In this document: piece after piece, positions 1 through 5,972 of the stretch
Position numbering within the stretch: position 1 is the first letter of the stretch
Layout: the number at the start of each line of letters is the position of its first letter
Source: Firmicutes bacterium CAG:194
GTDB lineage: Bacteria; Bacillota; Clostridia; Lachnospirales; Lachnospiraceae
Length of the DNA stretch: 35,676 bases
Direction of reading: 5' to 3'
NCBI GenBank assembly: GCA_000432915.1
Contig: HF995244.1
Location: forward strand, 47,590 to 83,265
Notes under the pieces: model-generated
What the model saw: only the letters and a program-made list of their open reading frames with translations
Database searches by the model: none
Told to the model about the DNA's origin: nothing
Made by a program: the position numbers and the translations under genes

Positions 1-1
1 A

Positions 2-1009
2 AGAGAGTCTATGTTTTCTGATATGAATCATATTGATGTGGCTGCCATTACCACGCATAAATATGAAACTGCATTTGGATTTACACAGAAAGAGGTATTT
101 GCTGCACTCGATCATGTGGAGCTGGGGAAATATAAAAAACAGGTGAAGCAGTGGTATGACGGTTTTATGATCGGCAGATGTAAAGATATCTACAATCCGT
201 GGTCTATCACAAAGTTTATAGATTCGGATGGCAGATTTGATACATATTGGGCAAATACCAGTAGTAATACATTGATTAACAGATTGATAGCAAAAGGGTC
301 TCGTCATGTAAAATGTAATATGGAAGATCTGATGAATGGAAAACAGATTCGGGCACATATAGATGAAATGATTGATTTCTCCCTGCTGGATGTGGATGAA
401 AATGCCATTTGGGCGCTTTTATTCACTACGGGATATCTGAGGGCGGATCATGCAGAAGAGGATTTATATACGCTGTCCTTTACAAATATTGAGATCAAAA
501 AAATGTTTGTCAGAATGTTCAGAAAGTGGTTTTATCGCAGAGGAAGTGACTTTGGAGATTTTCAGAAGGCTTTGCTGGCGGGCAATGTCGAAGATATGAA
601 CTATTATATGAACATGGTTGCTAAAACAACCTTCAGCTATTTTGATTGCGGATCTGGTTATGGAGCAATTGATGAAACAGAAAGATTTTATCATGGGTTT
701 GTGTTGGGATTGCTTGCTGAATTATCGGATCACTATCATATTACATCCAATCGGGAAAGTGGGATAGGACGATATGACATTATGATGAAGGCGGTAGATG
801 CACGGCAGAGTTCTTGTATCATAGAATTTAAAGTATTCGATCCGAAGAGGGATAAAGATCTGGAGGAATGTGCGGATAAGGCACTGAGACAGATTGAGGA
901 AAAGTGTTATGTGACAGAACTGCTTGCAGATGGAATAGATGCGGTAGACATCAAAAAGTACGGTTTTGCATTTGAAGGGAAGACTGTGCTGATCAAACAG
1001 AAAATTTAA
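2..1009 (+). CDS. AAA-ATPase-like / PD-(D/E)XK nuclease family protein (DUF1703 type), 5' truncated by window edge
   Basis: The reading frame is open from the first bases of the window, so only the C-terminal ~335 residues are seen. The start of this piece (RESMFSDMNHIDV) matches the interior of the family, just after the ATPase domain, so the ATG at 11 is probably not the real start. The middle contains the family signature 'VKQWYDGFMIG' followed by 'IYNPWSITKFI'. Near the C-terminus 'GRYDIMM' followed about 13 residues later by 'IIEFK' fits the D...ExK catalytic core of PD-(D/E)XK nucleases. Such proteins are common, multi-copy and of unknown cellular role in Clostridia and Bacteroidetes; a link to mobile DNA or defence has been suggested but is not shown here. 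The gene ends in a shared bidirectional terminator facing fprA. Family assignment is fairly sure; function is not known. Confidence 0.8.
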   Translation, partial: RESMFSDMNHIDVAAITTHKYETAFGFTQKEVFAALDHVELGKYKKQVKQWYDGFMIGRCKDIYNPWSITKFIDSDGRFDTYWANTSSNTLINRLIAKGSRHVKCNMEDLMNGKQIRAHIDEMIDFSLLDVDENAIWALLFTTGYLRADHAEEDLYTLSFTNIEIKKMFVRMFRKWFYRRGSDFGDFQKALLAGNVEDMNYYMNMVAKTTFSYFDCGSGYGAIDETERFYHGFVLGLLAELSDHYHITSNRESGIGRYDIMMKAVDARQSSCIIEFKVFDPKRDKDLEECADKALRQIEEKCYVTELLADGIDAVDIKKYGFAFEGKTVLIKQKI

Positions 1010-1050
1010 AGGCACTACTCGTAAGTAGTATACTTACGAGTAGTGCCTTT
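1008..1050. terminator. Bidirectional Rho-independent terminator between convergent genes
   Basis: A perfect 20-bp inverted repeat (1008-1027 and 1031-1050) encloses a 3-base loop GTA. The arms begin with AAA and end with TTT, followed by TTCCC, so it can act in both directions. It overlaps the stop codon of the upstream plus-strand gene and lies 5 bases beyond the fprA stop on the minus strand. Confidence 0.9.
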
Positions 1051-1055
1051 TCCCT

Positions 1056-2222
1056 TTACCCAACGATCTCTTTTGCCAGCTCCTTCATATGTTCCACATC
1101 TGCATCTTTCATCGTTGTTTTGATCGTAACAACTTTATCGCAGATCTCCAGATTTTTCATCGTATCCAGAATGGCTTTCATGCTCTTGGCAGCGCATGGA
1201 GCCCAGGAGCCGTTTTCGATGATCCCCACTTTTCGCTTCTGGAAAGCCTTATGGGAAAGACGGTTCAAAAAGTCTTCCATTGGCGGGAATACACCGCCAT
1301 CGTAGGAGGCTGCACAAAGCACAAGACTGTCATAGCGGAAGGCGTCTTCGATGGCTTCTGCCATATCGTCGCGGGAAAGATCTGTGAAAGCAACCTTTGC
1401 CGCACCTGCTTCCTGCAGCAGATTGACCATTTTTTCTGCCGCGGCTTTTGTATTGCCGTGGATGGAAGCACAGGCAACGAGAACGCCTTTGTCTTCCGGT
1501 TCATAACTGCTCCATGTCTGGTATTTACCGATATAGTAAGGCAGATTTTCTTTTAAGATCGGACCGTGCAGCGGACAGATCGTCTGAATGTCAAGTGTGG
1601 CAGCTTTTTTCAGAAGTGTCTGCACGGGAGAACCATATTTTCCTACAATATTGAAATAATATCTTCTGGCTTCACATGCCCAGTCTTCCTCTGTGGACAA
1701 AGCACCGAATTTGCCAAAACCATCGGCAGAGAAGAGAATTTTTTCTGTCATTTCATATTCTACCATGACTTCCGGCCAGTGCACCATGGGAGCCATGAAA
1801 AACTGCAGCGTGTGGCTGCCAAGTGAGAGTGTTTCCCCTTCAGCAGCCGTTAAGCATTTCTCTTCCAGTGACGGAATCTCAAAAAACTGTGGCAGCATGG
1901 CTTTTGCCTTTGCACTCATAACAAGCTTTGCCTGTGGGAACTGCTCTGTAAACAGCTTGATCCCTGCGGAATGATCCGGTTCTAAATGGGAAACGATCAG
2001 ATAGTCGGCATTTCGTCCGTCTAAGGCGGCTTTCAGGTTAGACAGCCATTCGTCTGTTTTTCTCGCATCTACTGTATCCATGACAGCAATTTTTTCATCT
2101 AAAATAACGTAAGAATTATAGGATACGCCGTTTGGCACCTCGTACTGGCTTTCAAAAAGATCAATCGTCGTATCGTCTGCACCGATGTAGCGGACTGCAT
2201 CGGATATTGTGGTAGTCTGCAT
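1056..2222 (-). CDS. fprA: Flavodiiron protein (A-type flavoprotein, O2/NO reductase)
   Basis: Flavodiiron proteins reduce O2 to water or NO to N2O in the cytoplasm and protect anaerobes from oxidative or nitrosative stress. The 388-residue product has an N-terminal metallo-beta-lactamase fold with the diiron ligands visible: H79, E81, D83 and H84 in 'SHLEPDHSAG', H148 in 'MVHWP', D167 in 'FSADGFG' and H219 in 'CPLHGP'. A flavodoxin domain begins near residue 246 ('VLVACASIHGNTKAA', FMN phosphate loop). There is no C-terminal rubredoxin or flavin reductase extension, so it is a class A enzyme needing an external electron donor, probably rubredoxin. The start at 2222 was chosen because AGGAGG lies 8 bases upstream; an in-frame start 14 codons earlier lacks a ribosome site. 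It is monocistronic, with a promoter at 2416-2444. Confidence 0.93.
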   Translation of the reverse strand: MQTTTISDAVRYIGADDTTIDLFESQYEVPNGVSYNSYVILDEKIAVMDTVDARKTDEWLSNLKAALDGRNADYLIVSHLEPDHSAGIKLFTEQFPQAKLVMSAKAKAMLPQFFEIPSLEEKCLTAAEGETLSLGSHTLQFFMAPMVHWPEVMVEYEMTEKILFSADGFGKFGALSTEEDWACEARRYYFNIVGKYGSPVQTLLKKAATLDIQTICPLHGPILKENLPYYIGKYQTWSSYEPEDKGVLVACASIHGNTKAAAEKMVNLLQEAGAAKVAFTDLSRDDMAEAIEDAFRYDSLVLCAASYDGGVFPPMEDFLNRLSHKAFQKRKVGIIENGSWAPCAAKSMKAILDTMKNLEICDKVVTIKTTMKDADVEHMKELAKEIVG

Positions 2223-2260
2223 AAAAATGACCTCCTTGTGTAAGATATGTTTATTTACTC

Positions 2261-2273
2261 GCAAACTGTTTGC
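2261..2273. repeat. Small palindrome in the fprA leader, possible operator
   Basis: GCAAAC-T-GTTTGC is a perfect 6+6 palindrome. Over a wider span (about 2256-2280) the flanks keep part of the symmetry. It lies about 40 bases upstream of the fprA start but about 140 bases downstream of the best promoter, so it could be a protein roadblock site, a short RNA hairpin, or chance. Confidence 0.3.
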
Positions 2274-2317
2274 TCGTTAATGGCACAAGAAAAACAAATG
2301 CCACCTTTTCGTGAACA

Positions 2318-2382
2318 CGGGCTCATGTATAATCGCCTCTGGCGATGAGCCCGGGCTACATCATGCATCTTCGATACATGAT
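2318..2382. repeat. Two adjacent hairpins in the fprA leader (palindrome array A)
   Basis: Hairpin 1 combines CGGGCTC (2318-2324) with GAGCCCG (2347-2353) and an inner ATCGCC-TCT-GGCGAT (2332-2346). Hairpin 2 (2360-2382) has arms ATCATGCATC and GATACATGAT around TTC with one mismatch. Short stems with 3-base loops resemble the palindromes at 4311-4361 and 22721-22770. On the minus strand they lie in the untranslated leader of fprA. Confidence 0.55.
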
Positions 2383-2415
2383 ATTGGTCGCTCGTTTTTT
2401 TCTGTACCGCGTTAC

Positions 2416-2444
2416 ATTATAGCATTAAAAAGTGGGAGCGTCGA
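2416..2444 (-). promoter_or_regulatory. Sigma-A-type promoter of fprA
   Basis: On the minus strand, -10 TATAAT (plus coordinates 2416-2421) lies 17 bases downstream of -35 TCGACG (2439-2444, four of six consensus bases). Transcription would start about 190 bases before the fprA start codon, leaving a long leader that contains the hairpins at 2318-2382. Confidence 0.6.
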
Positions 2445-2517
2445 TGCTGCTTTTTGTAAAATGCGAAATTTGTCGATGAAATGTGGTTAAGAAACGGTAA
2501 AAGGATAGGGTGTTTTT

Positions 2518-2547
2518 GTGACATATTCTGCAGAGTTATGGTAAAAT
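2518..2547 (+). promoter_or_regulatory. Probable promoter of the HPt gene
   Basis: -10 TAAAAT (2542-2547) is preceded by an extended-10 TGG, with a weak -35 GTGACA (2518-2523) at 18 bases. It lies about 65 bases upstream of the HPt start codon. Confidence 0.45.
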
Positions 2548-2610
2548 ATTGACGTGATAAAAAATACACCAAAAAAGTAATGTAATTACATGCAAAGAAA
2601 GGGGAAGCGA

Positions 2611-2967
2611 ATGTTAGAAGTTTTTTACAGAAAAGTAGGAGGAGACTACAGCAACGTGCTTTACAGACTGGAGAATGATGAAACAATTTTGCTTTTTCTG
2701 GAAAAGTTTTTGCGGGAAGACAGTTATCAGAATTTCCTGATGAAATATGCGGCGCATGAAGAGAAGGAAGCGTATCGTTGTATCCATACCTTAAAGGGTG
2801 TGAGCCTGAATCTGGGATTCGGAGATCTGTCCCGGATCAGTGAGGAGATTGTAAATGAGTTTCGAGCAGGTTTCCCGGAGCTGACGGTTGATCAGTTTGC
2901 GGTTCTGGAAAGAAGATATAATACAGTGATCGAAGGAATCCGGGAAGTGTTGCAAAAAAGTTATTGA
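2611..2967 (+). CDS. Stand-alone histidine phosphotransfer (HPt) domain protein
   Basis: HPt proteins relay a phosphoryl group between receiver domains of hybrid histidine kinases and response regulators in the cytoplasm. The 118-residue product is a single HPt-type helical domain; 'CIHTLKGVSLNLGF' carries the phospho-accepting H59 in the H-x-L-K-G context. No kinase or receiver domain is attached and no two-component gene lies beside it, so its partners must be encoded elsewhere. The start at 2611 is preferred over the in-frame ATG at 2590 because GGGGAAG lies just before it and the domain begins directly after. The stop codon overlaps the -35 box of the cysK promoter. Confidence 0.75.
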   Translation: MLEVFYRKVGGDYSNVLYRLENDETILLFLEKFLREDSYQNFLMKYAAHEEKEAYRCIHTLKGVSLNLGFGDLSRISEEIVNEFRAGFPELTVDQFAVLERRYNTVIEGIREVLQKSY

Positions 2968-2992
2968 CAATAAAAATAACAACGTATATAAT
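2964..2992 (+). promoter_or_regulatory. Consensus sigma-A promoter of cysK
   Basis: TTGACA (2964-2969) and TATAAT (2987-2992) are both perfect consensus boxes at the ideal 17-base spacing. The -35 box overlaps the TGA stop of the preceding HPt gene. The roughly 95-base leader contains a loose dyad, TTCC...GGGAA near 3016-3036, which might bind a sulfur regulator, but this is weak. Confidence 0.85.
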
Positions 2993-3094
2993 CAGTTTCA
3001 ACAGCAAACATATTATTCCTACGTAGATAGTGGGAAAATACAAACGGGCAGCTGTAAACGGAAAGTCGCTGCTCAAAATGAAGGAGGAACTGAA

Positions 3095-4030
3095 ATGAGT
3101 CAGATTAAGGAAAGCGCATTGGAACTGATCGGAAAAACACCGATTTTGAAACTGAACGGATACAGCAAAAAGGCAGGGGTCACAGAAGCAACGATCCTTG
3201 CAAAGCTTGAGTATCTGAATCCGGCAGGTTCTGTAAAGGACAGAATCGCACTTGCCATGATCGAGGATGCAGAGGAGAAGGGTATTTTAAAAGAGGGGGC
3301 TACGATCATCGAGCCTACCAGCGGAAATACCGGGATCGGTCTTGCAGCTGTAGCAGCAGCAAAAGGCTATCATGCAATCCTGACGCTGCCTGATACCATG
3401 AGTGTGGAGAGAAGAAACTTATTAAAAGCATATGGCGCAGAGCTCGTCCTGACAGAAGGTGCAAAGGGTATGAAGGGCGCCATTGCAAAGGCGGATGAAC
3501 TGGTAAAGGAAATTCCGGGAGCAGTCATTCTCGGACAGTTTGTAAATCCGGCAAATCCGGCAGTACATAAGAAAACAACAGGACCGGAAATCTGGGAACA
3601 GACAGACGGTAAGGTTGATATTTTTGTAGCAGGTGTTGGTACAGGCGGAACCGTAACGGGCGTCGGTGAATATCTGAAAGAACAGAATCCGAATGTGAAG
3701 ATTGTGGCAGTAGAGCCTGCAACAAGTCCTGTGCTTTCCAAAGGAACACCGGGTGCACATAAGATCCAGGGAATCGGTGCGGGTTTTGTACCGGAAGTAT
3801 TAAATACAAAGGTATATGATGAAGTGATCACGATCGAAAATGAAGATGCCTTTACAGAAGGCAGGGCATTTGCGGTAAGCGAAGGTATTCTGGTCGGTAT
3901 CTCTTCCGGTGCAGCACTGAAAGCAGCAACAATTCTGGCAAAGAGACCGGAGAACAAAGGCAAGACGATCGTGGCACTTCTGCCGGATTCCGGTGACAGA
4001 TATCTGTCTACCGCACTGTTTAACAATTAA
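3095..4030 (+). CDS. cysK: Cysteine synthase A (O-acetylserine sulfhydrylase)
   Basis: This PLP enzyme makes L-cysteine from O-acetyl-L-serine and sulfide in the cytoplasm. The 311-residue length is normal for CysK. The PLP lysine is K48 in 'NPAGSVKDR'. The substrate-binding loop 'PTSGNTG' is at residues 74-80, the phosphate-binding glycine loop 'GTGGTVTG' near 182, and 'GISSGAA' follows in the C-terminal third. AAGGAGG precedes the ATG at good spacing. The gene is transcribed alone from the strong promoter at 2964-2992; no cysE or sulfur transporter gene is adjacent. CysK rather than CysM is supported by overall length and by the match of its start to CysK proteins, but the paralogues are close. 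Confidence 0.95.
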   Translation: MSQIKESALELIGKTPILKLNGYSKKAGVTEATILAKLEYLNPAGSVKDRIALAMIEDAEEKGILKEGATIIEPTSGNTGIGLAAVAAAKGYHAILTLPDTMSVERRNLLKAYGAELVLTEGAKGMKGAIAKADELVKEIPGAVILGQFVNPANPAVHKKTTGPEIWEQTDGKVDIFVAGVGTGGTVTGVGEYLKEQNPNVKIVAVEPATSPVLSKGTPGAHKIQGIGAGFVPEVLNTKVYDEVITIENEDAFTEGRAFAVSEGILVGISSGAALKAATILAKRPENKGKTIVALLPDSGDRYLSTALFNN

Positions 4031-4033
4031 TAG

Positions 4034-4061
4034 TTGACAAAAATTATCAGTTTAGTATAAT
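4034..4061 (+). promoter_or_regulatory. Sigma-A promoter of the mntP riboswitch transcript
   Basis: TTGACA (4034-4039) and TATAAT (4056-4061) are both perfect consensus boxes, spaced 16 bases apart. The transcript begins just upstream of the riboswitch aptamer. Confidence 0.85.
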
Positions 4062-4069
4062 GGGACAAA

Positions 4070-4190
4070 ATAAGGGAGTAGTCGGCACGAAGTGCGGTGA
4101 AGTCAACATACTGGATTTGTTCCTGGCATCATCTGAAATGACGAGACTTATCTGCGATAGCATCAGTCTATCCGGATAAGTCTCTTTTTG
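4070..4190 (+). promoter_or_regulatory. yybP-ykoY manganese riboswitch with terminator platform
   Basis: The leader carries the conserved features of the yybP-ykoY class: GGGAGTAG at the 5' side, GTCAACATAC after a variable hairpin, CCTGGCATC, and GACGAGAC at the 3' side. This class senses Mn2+ and commonly controls manganese exporters, and the gene downstream is mntP. The 3' aptamer segment overlaps the left arm of a terminator stem (4143-4152 with 4175-4184) followed by TTTTT, so Mn2+ binding would be expected to prevent termination. Aptamer limits are approximate. Confidence 0.9.
4143..4189 (+). terminator. Riboswitch-controlled Rho-independent terminator
   Basis: GAGACTTATC (4143-4152) pairs perfectly with GATAAGTCTC (4175-4184), followed by five T residues. 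The left arm includes part of the conserved aptamer GACGAGAC segment, which gives the expected mutually exclusive pairing. Confidence 0.88.
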
Positions 4191-4205
4191 TTATGGCGAC
4201 GAGGA

Positions 4206-4361
4206 AAATGCACGCATTTATGCGGTGCATTTGACGACCGCTAATCAGAGCGAGATTCGCAGAGCGTATCTCGTCTCTGTGTGTAGCGAGGGAACGAAAT
4301 CAAGCATTGCCACATATTTGCGAAGCAAATGTGCGGCCAAATAACCTGCGTAGCAGGTTAT
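4206..4361. repeat. Palindrome array B between the riboswitch and mntP
   Basis: Four inverted repeats lie in series: AAATGCAC/GTGCATTT (4206-4232), CGAGAT/ATCTCG (4251-4273), an imperfect CACATaTTTGC-gaa-GCAAATGTG (4311-4333), and ATAACCTGC-gta-GCAGGTTAT (4341-4361). The last two recur in the same order and nearly the same spacing at 22721-22770. No gene is seen here. The array separates the riboswitch terminator from mntP by more than 200 bases. Confidence 0.8.
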
Positions 4362-4403
4362 AGCTTCCCGGGTGCACACTCACAGTAAGGAAAGGTAAAA
4401 AAC

Positions 4404-4964
4404 ATGAGTTTATGGGAATTGTTGGTAATAGCGGTCGGACTGTCAATGGATGCATTTGCAGTCTCTGTCTGTAAGGGACTGTCAGTGCAGAAAGTAAAAC
4501 CTAAGCACTATCTGATCGTTGCAGCTTATTTTGGCGGCTTTCAGGCTTTGATGCCGCTTCTTGGCTATCTGCTCGGTGTCCGGTTTGAGGCGATGGTAGC
4601 CAATGTGGATCACTGGATCGCATTTGTGCTGCTTGGACTGATCGGTACCAATATGGTGCGCGAGTCCGGAGCCGGGGAAGAAAAACTGGATGATTCCTTT
4701 ACGGTTTCCACCATGTTGCTTTTAGCGGTTGCGACAAGCATTGATGCATTGGCGATCGGTGTAACCTTTGCTTTTCTGGGTGTGAATATTGTCGAGGCGA
4801 TCATTCTGATCGGTATTACAACGGGAATTATTTCAGGTGTGGGACTCAAAATTGGAAATGTGTTCGGAAGCCGCTATAAATCGAAAGCAGAGATGGCAGG
4901 CGGTATTGTGTTGATCCTGATGGGAATCAAGATTCTGGTACAGCATCTGCTGGGGCTGGGGTGA
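4404..4964 (+). CDS. mntP: Manganese efflux pump MntP
   Basis: MntP exports Mn2+ across the cytoplasmic membrane when the metal is in excess. The 186-residue product has about six hydrophobic segments and the two family repeats: 'GLSMDAFAVSVCKG' with D16, and 'TSIDALAIGVTFAF' with D114. These acidic residues lie in membrane helices 1 and 4 and are known to be needed for transport in the E. coli protein. Length is typical. A modest ribosome site (AAGGAAAGG) precedes the ATG. Control by the upstream yybP-ykoY riboswitch supports the assignment. It appears monocistronic. Confidence 0.95.
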   Translation: MSLWELLVIAVGLSMDAFAVSVCKGLSVQKVKPKHYLIVAAYFGGFQALMPLLGYLLGVRFEAMVANVDHWIAFVLLGLIGTNMVRESGAGEEKLDDSFTVSTMLLLAVATSIDALAIGVTFAFLGVNIVEAIILIGITTGIISGVGLKIGNVFGSRYKSKAEMAGGIVLILMGIKILVQHLLGLG

Positions 4965-4996
4965 ACAGAAAAACAGAAAAACAGAAAAACAGAAAA
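4965..4996. repeat. Four exact tandem copies of an 8-base unit ACAGAAAA
   Basis: ACAGAAAA is repeated four times without a mismatch (4965-4972, 4973-4980, 4981-4988, 4989-4996), right after the mntP stop and just upstream of the flagellar sigma-28-like promoter. Copy number could vary by slippage. Confidence 0.9.
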
Positions 4997-5003
4997 ATAC
5001 CTA

Positions 5004-5030
5004 TTAAGTTCACGTGTTTTTTTCCGATAT
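5004..5030 (+). promoter_or_regulatory. Sigma-28 (SigD/FliA)-type promoter of the late flagellar operon
   Basis: TTAAGTT (5004-5010) and CCGATAT (5024-5030) match the sigma-28 pattern TAAA...GCCGATAT at the usual spacing. It lies about 45 bases upstream of flgM and would drive a class III flagellar operon under feedback by FlgM. Confidence 0.75.
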
Positions 5031-5076
5031 GTATAGTATAAGAACAAACATCAATACACATAAAGGAGGAATTACC

Positions 5077-5355
5077 ATGCGTATTGAAGCTTATACACAG
5101 ATTCAGCAGCTTTATAATACATCGAAAGCAGGAAAAACACAGAAGACAACAAATAAGAACTTTATGGATGCGGTTCAGATATCAAGCACGGGAAAAGATT
5201 ATCAGACCGCTAAAGCTGCCGTTTTTGCAGCTCCGGATATCCGTGAGGATGTAACAGCCCCGATCAGGGAGGCAGTACAGTCCGGCAGTTATGATGTATC
5301 TTCTGATGATTTTGCAGAGAGATTACTGGAAAAATATAGTACATTATTAGGCTGA
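5077..5355 (+). CDS. flgM: Anti-sigma-28 factor FlgM
   Basis: FlgM binds and inhibits sigma-28 until the hook is complete and it can be exported. The 92-residue product is small, with a polar N-terminal half expected to be disordered and a C-terminal core (residues 54-91) of the form 'IREDVTAPIREAVQSGSYDV' followed by 'FAERLLEKY', the recognisable FlgM pattern. The start at 5077 was chosen because AAAGGAGG lies 8 bases upstream; an in-frame ATG at 5014 overlaps the promoter. It is first in a run of flagellar genes, as flgM is in other Firmicutes, and is followed by a hairpin before flgN. Confidence 0.85.
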   Translation: MRIEAYTQIQQLYNTSKAGKTQKTTNKNFMDAVQISSTGKDYQTAKAAVFAAPDIREDVTAPIREAVQSGSYDVSSDDFAERLLEKYSTLLG

Positions 5356-5363
5356 TGAAAAAG

Positions 5364-5405
5364 AAAATGGTGTCTGTGCCTAAAAGGCTAGGCACCATTT
5401 TTGTA
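5364..5405 (+). terminator. Hairpin with T-run between flgM and flgN (partial terminator or attenuator)
   Basis: AAAATGGTG (5364-5372) pairs with CACCATTTT (5393-5401), with a weaker inner stem GCCT/AGGC, and ends in TTTTTG. It may set a high flgM to flgN ratio or stabilise the flgM message, since transcription must read through to the flagellar genes downstream. Confidence 0.65.
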
Positions 5406-5436
5406 ATGAGATCCGGAAAGGAAGAAATATATATAT

Positions 5437-5955
5437 ATGGCAAGTCTGATGGAAAATTTGATGGATGTATTGGAAGAAGAGGGCGGATATTATGATGCGC
5501 TTCTGGAATTGTCCATGAAAAAAACAGAGGTCATTGTTTCCAATGATATACCGGCGTTGCAACAGATCACCGAGCAGGAACAGCTTCTGGTCGATCAGGT
5601 AAACGATGTGGATAAAAGAAGGATGGGCATCATGGAGGATATGGCAAATGTCATGAATCGTGATGTCGGTACACTGACGATCCCGGTGCTGATCAAGGCG
5701 CTGGATGCCAGAGCACAGGAACAGAGAAGATTGTCTGAGGCGAGTGATAAACTGAAGGAAACCGTGAAAGCCATGGCACAGATCAATGAACAGAACCGGG
5801 AGCTTCTGCAGAGTGCACTTGAAATGGTGGAATTTGACCTGAATCTGGTGCGGGGCTTAAAGGCTGCACCACAGACGGCGGAATACAATAAAGGTGCCAT
5901 GAATGCAGGCAATTATATGGCACCGTCAAGAGGCGGATTTGATGCTAAACAGTAA
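5437..5955 (+). CDS. flgN: FlgN family flagellar export chaperone
   Basis: FlgN binds the C-terminal regions of FlgK and FlgL in the cytoplasm and delivers them to the flagellar export machine. The 172-residue product is predicted almost wholly helical, with a coiled-coil from about residue 5 to 145, acidic near the start and ending in a short Gly/Pro tail ('APSRGGFDAKQ'). Sequence identity in this family is low; the call rests on length, helical character and the position between flgM and flgK, the same order as in Bacillus. The ribosome site is AAAGGAAG. Confidence 0.8.
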   Translation: MASLMENLMDVLEEEGGYYDALLELSMKKTEVIVSNDIPALQQITEQEQLLVDQVNDVDKRRMGIMEDMANVMNRDVGTLTIPVLIKALDARAQEQRRLSEASDKLKETVKAMAQINEQNRELLQSALEMVEFDLNLVRGLKAAPQTAEYNKGAMNAGNYMAPSRGGFDAKQ

Positions 5956-5972
5956 GAAAATGAGGTGAGGAA

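Noticed and set aside
3016..3036. CymR-type operator in the cysK leader
   Set aside because: Only a loose TTCC...GGGAA dyad is present; it does not match a known operator well enough to list.
3370..4026. 218-codon minus-strand open frame
   Set aside because: It mirrors cysK, with Ser/Pro/Ala-rich antisense composition and no ribosome site.
4206..4361. CRISPR array
   Set aside because: The palindromes differ from each other and are not separated by equal-length unique spacers; no cas genes are present.
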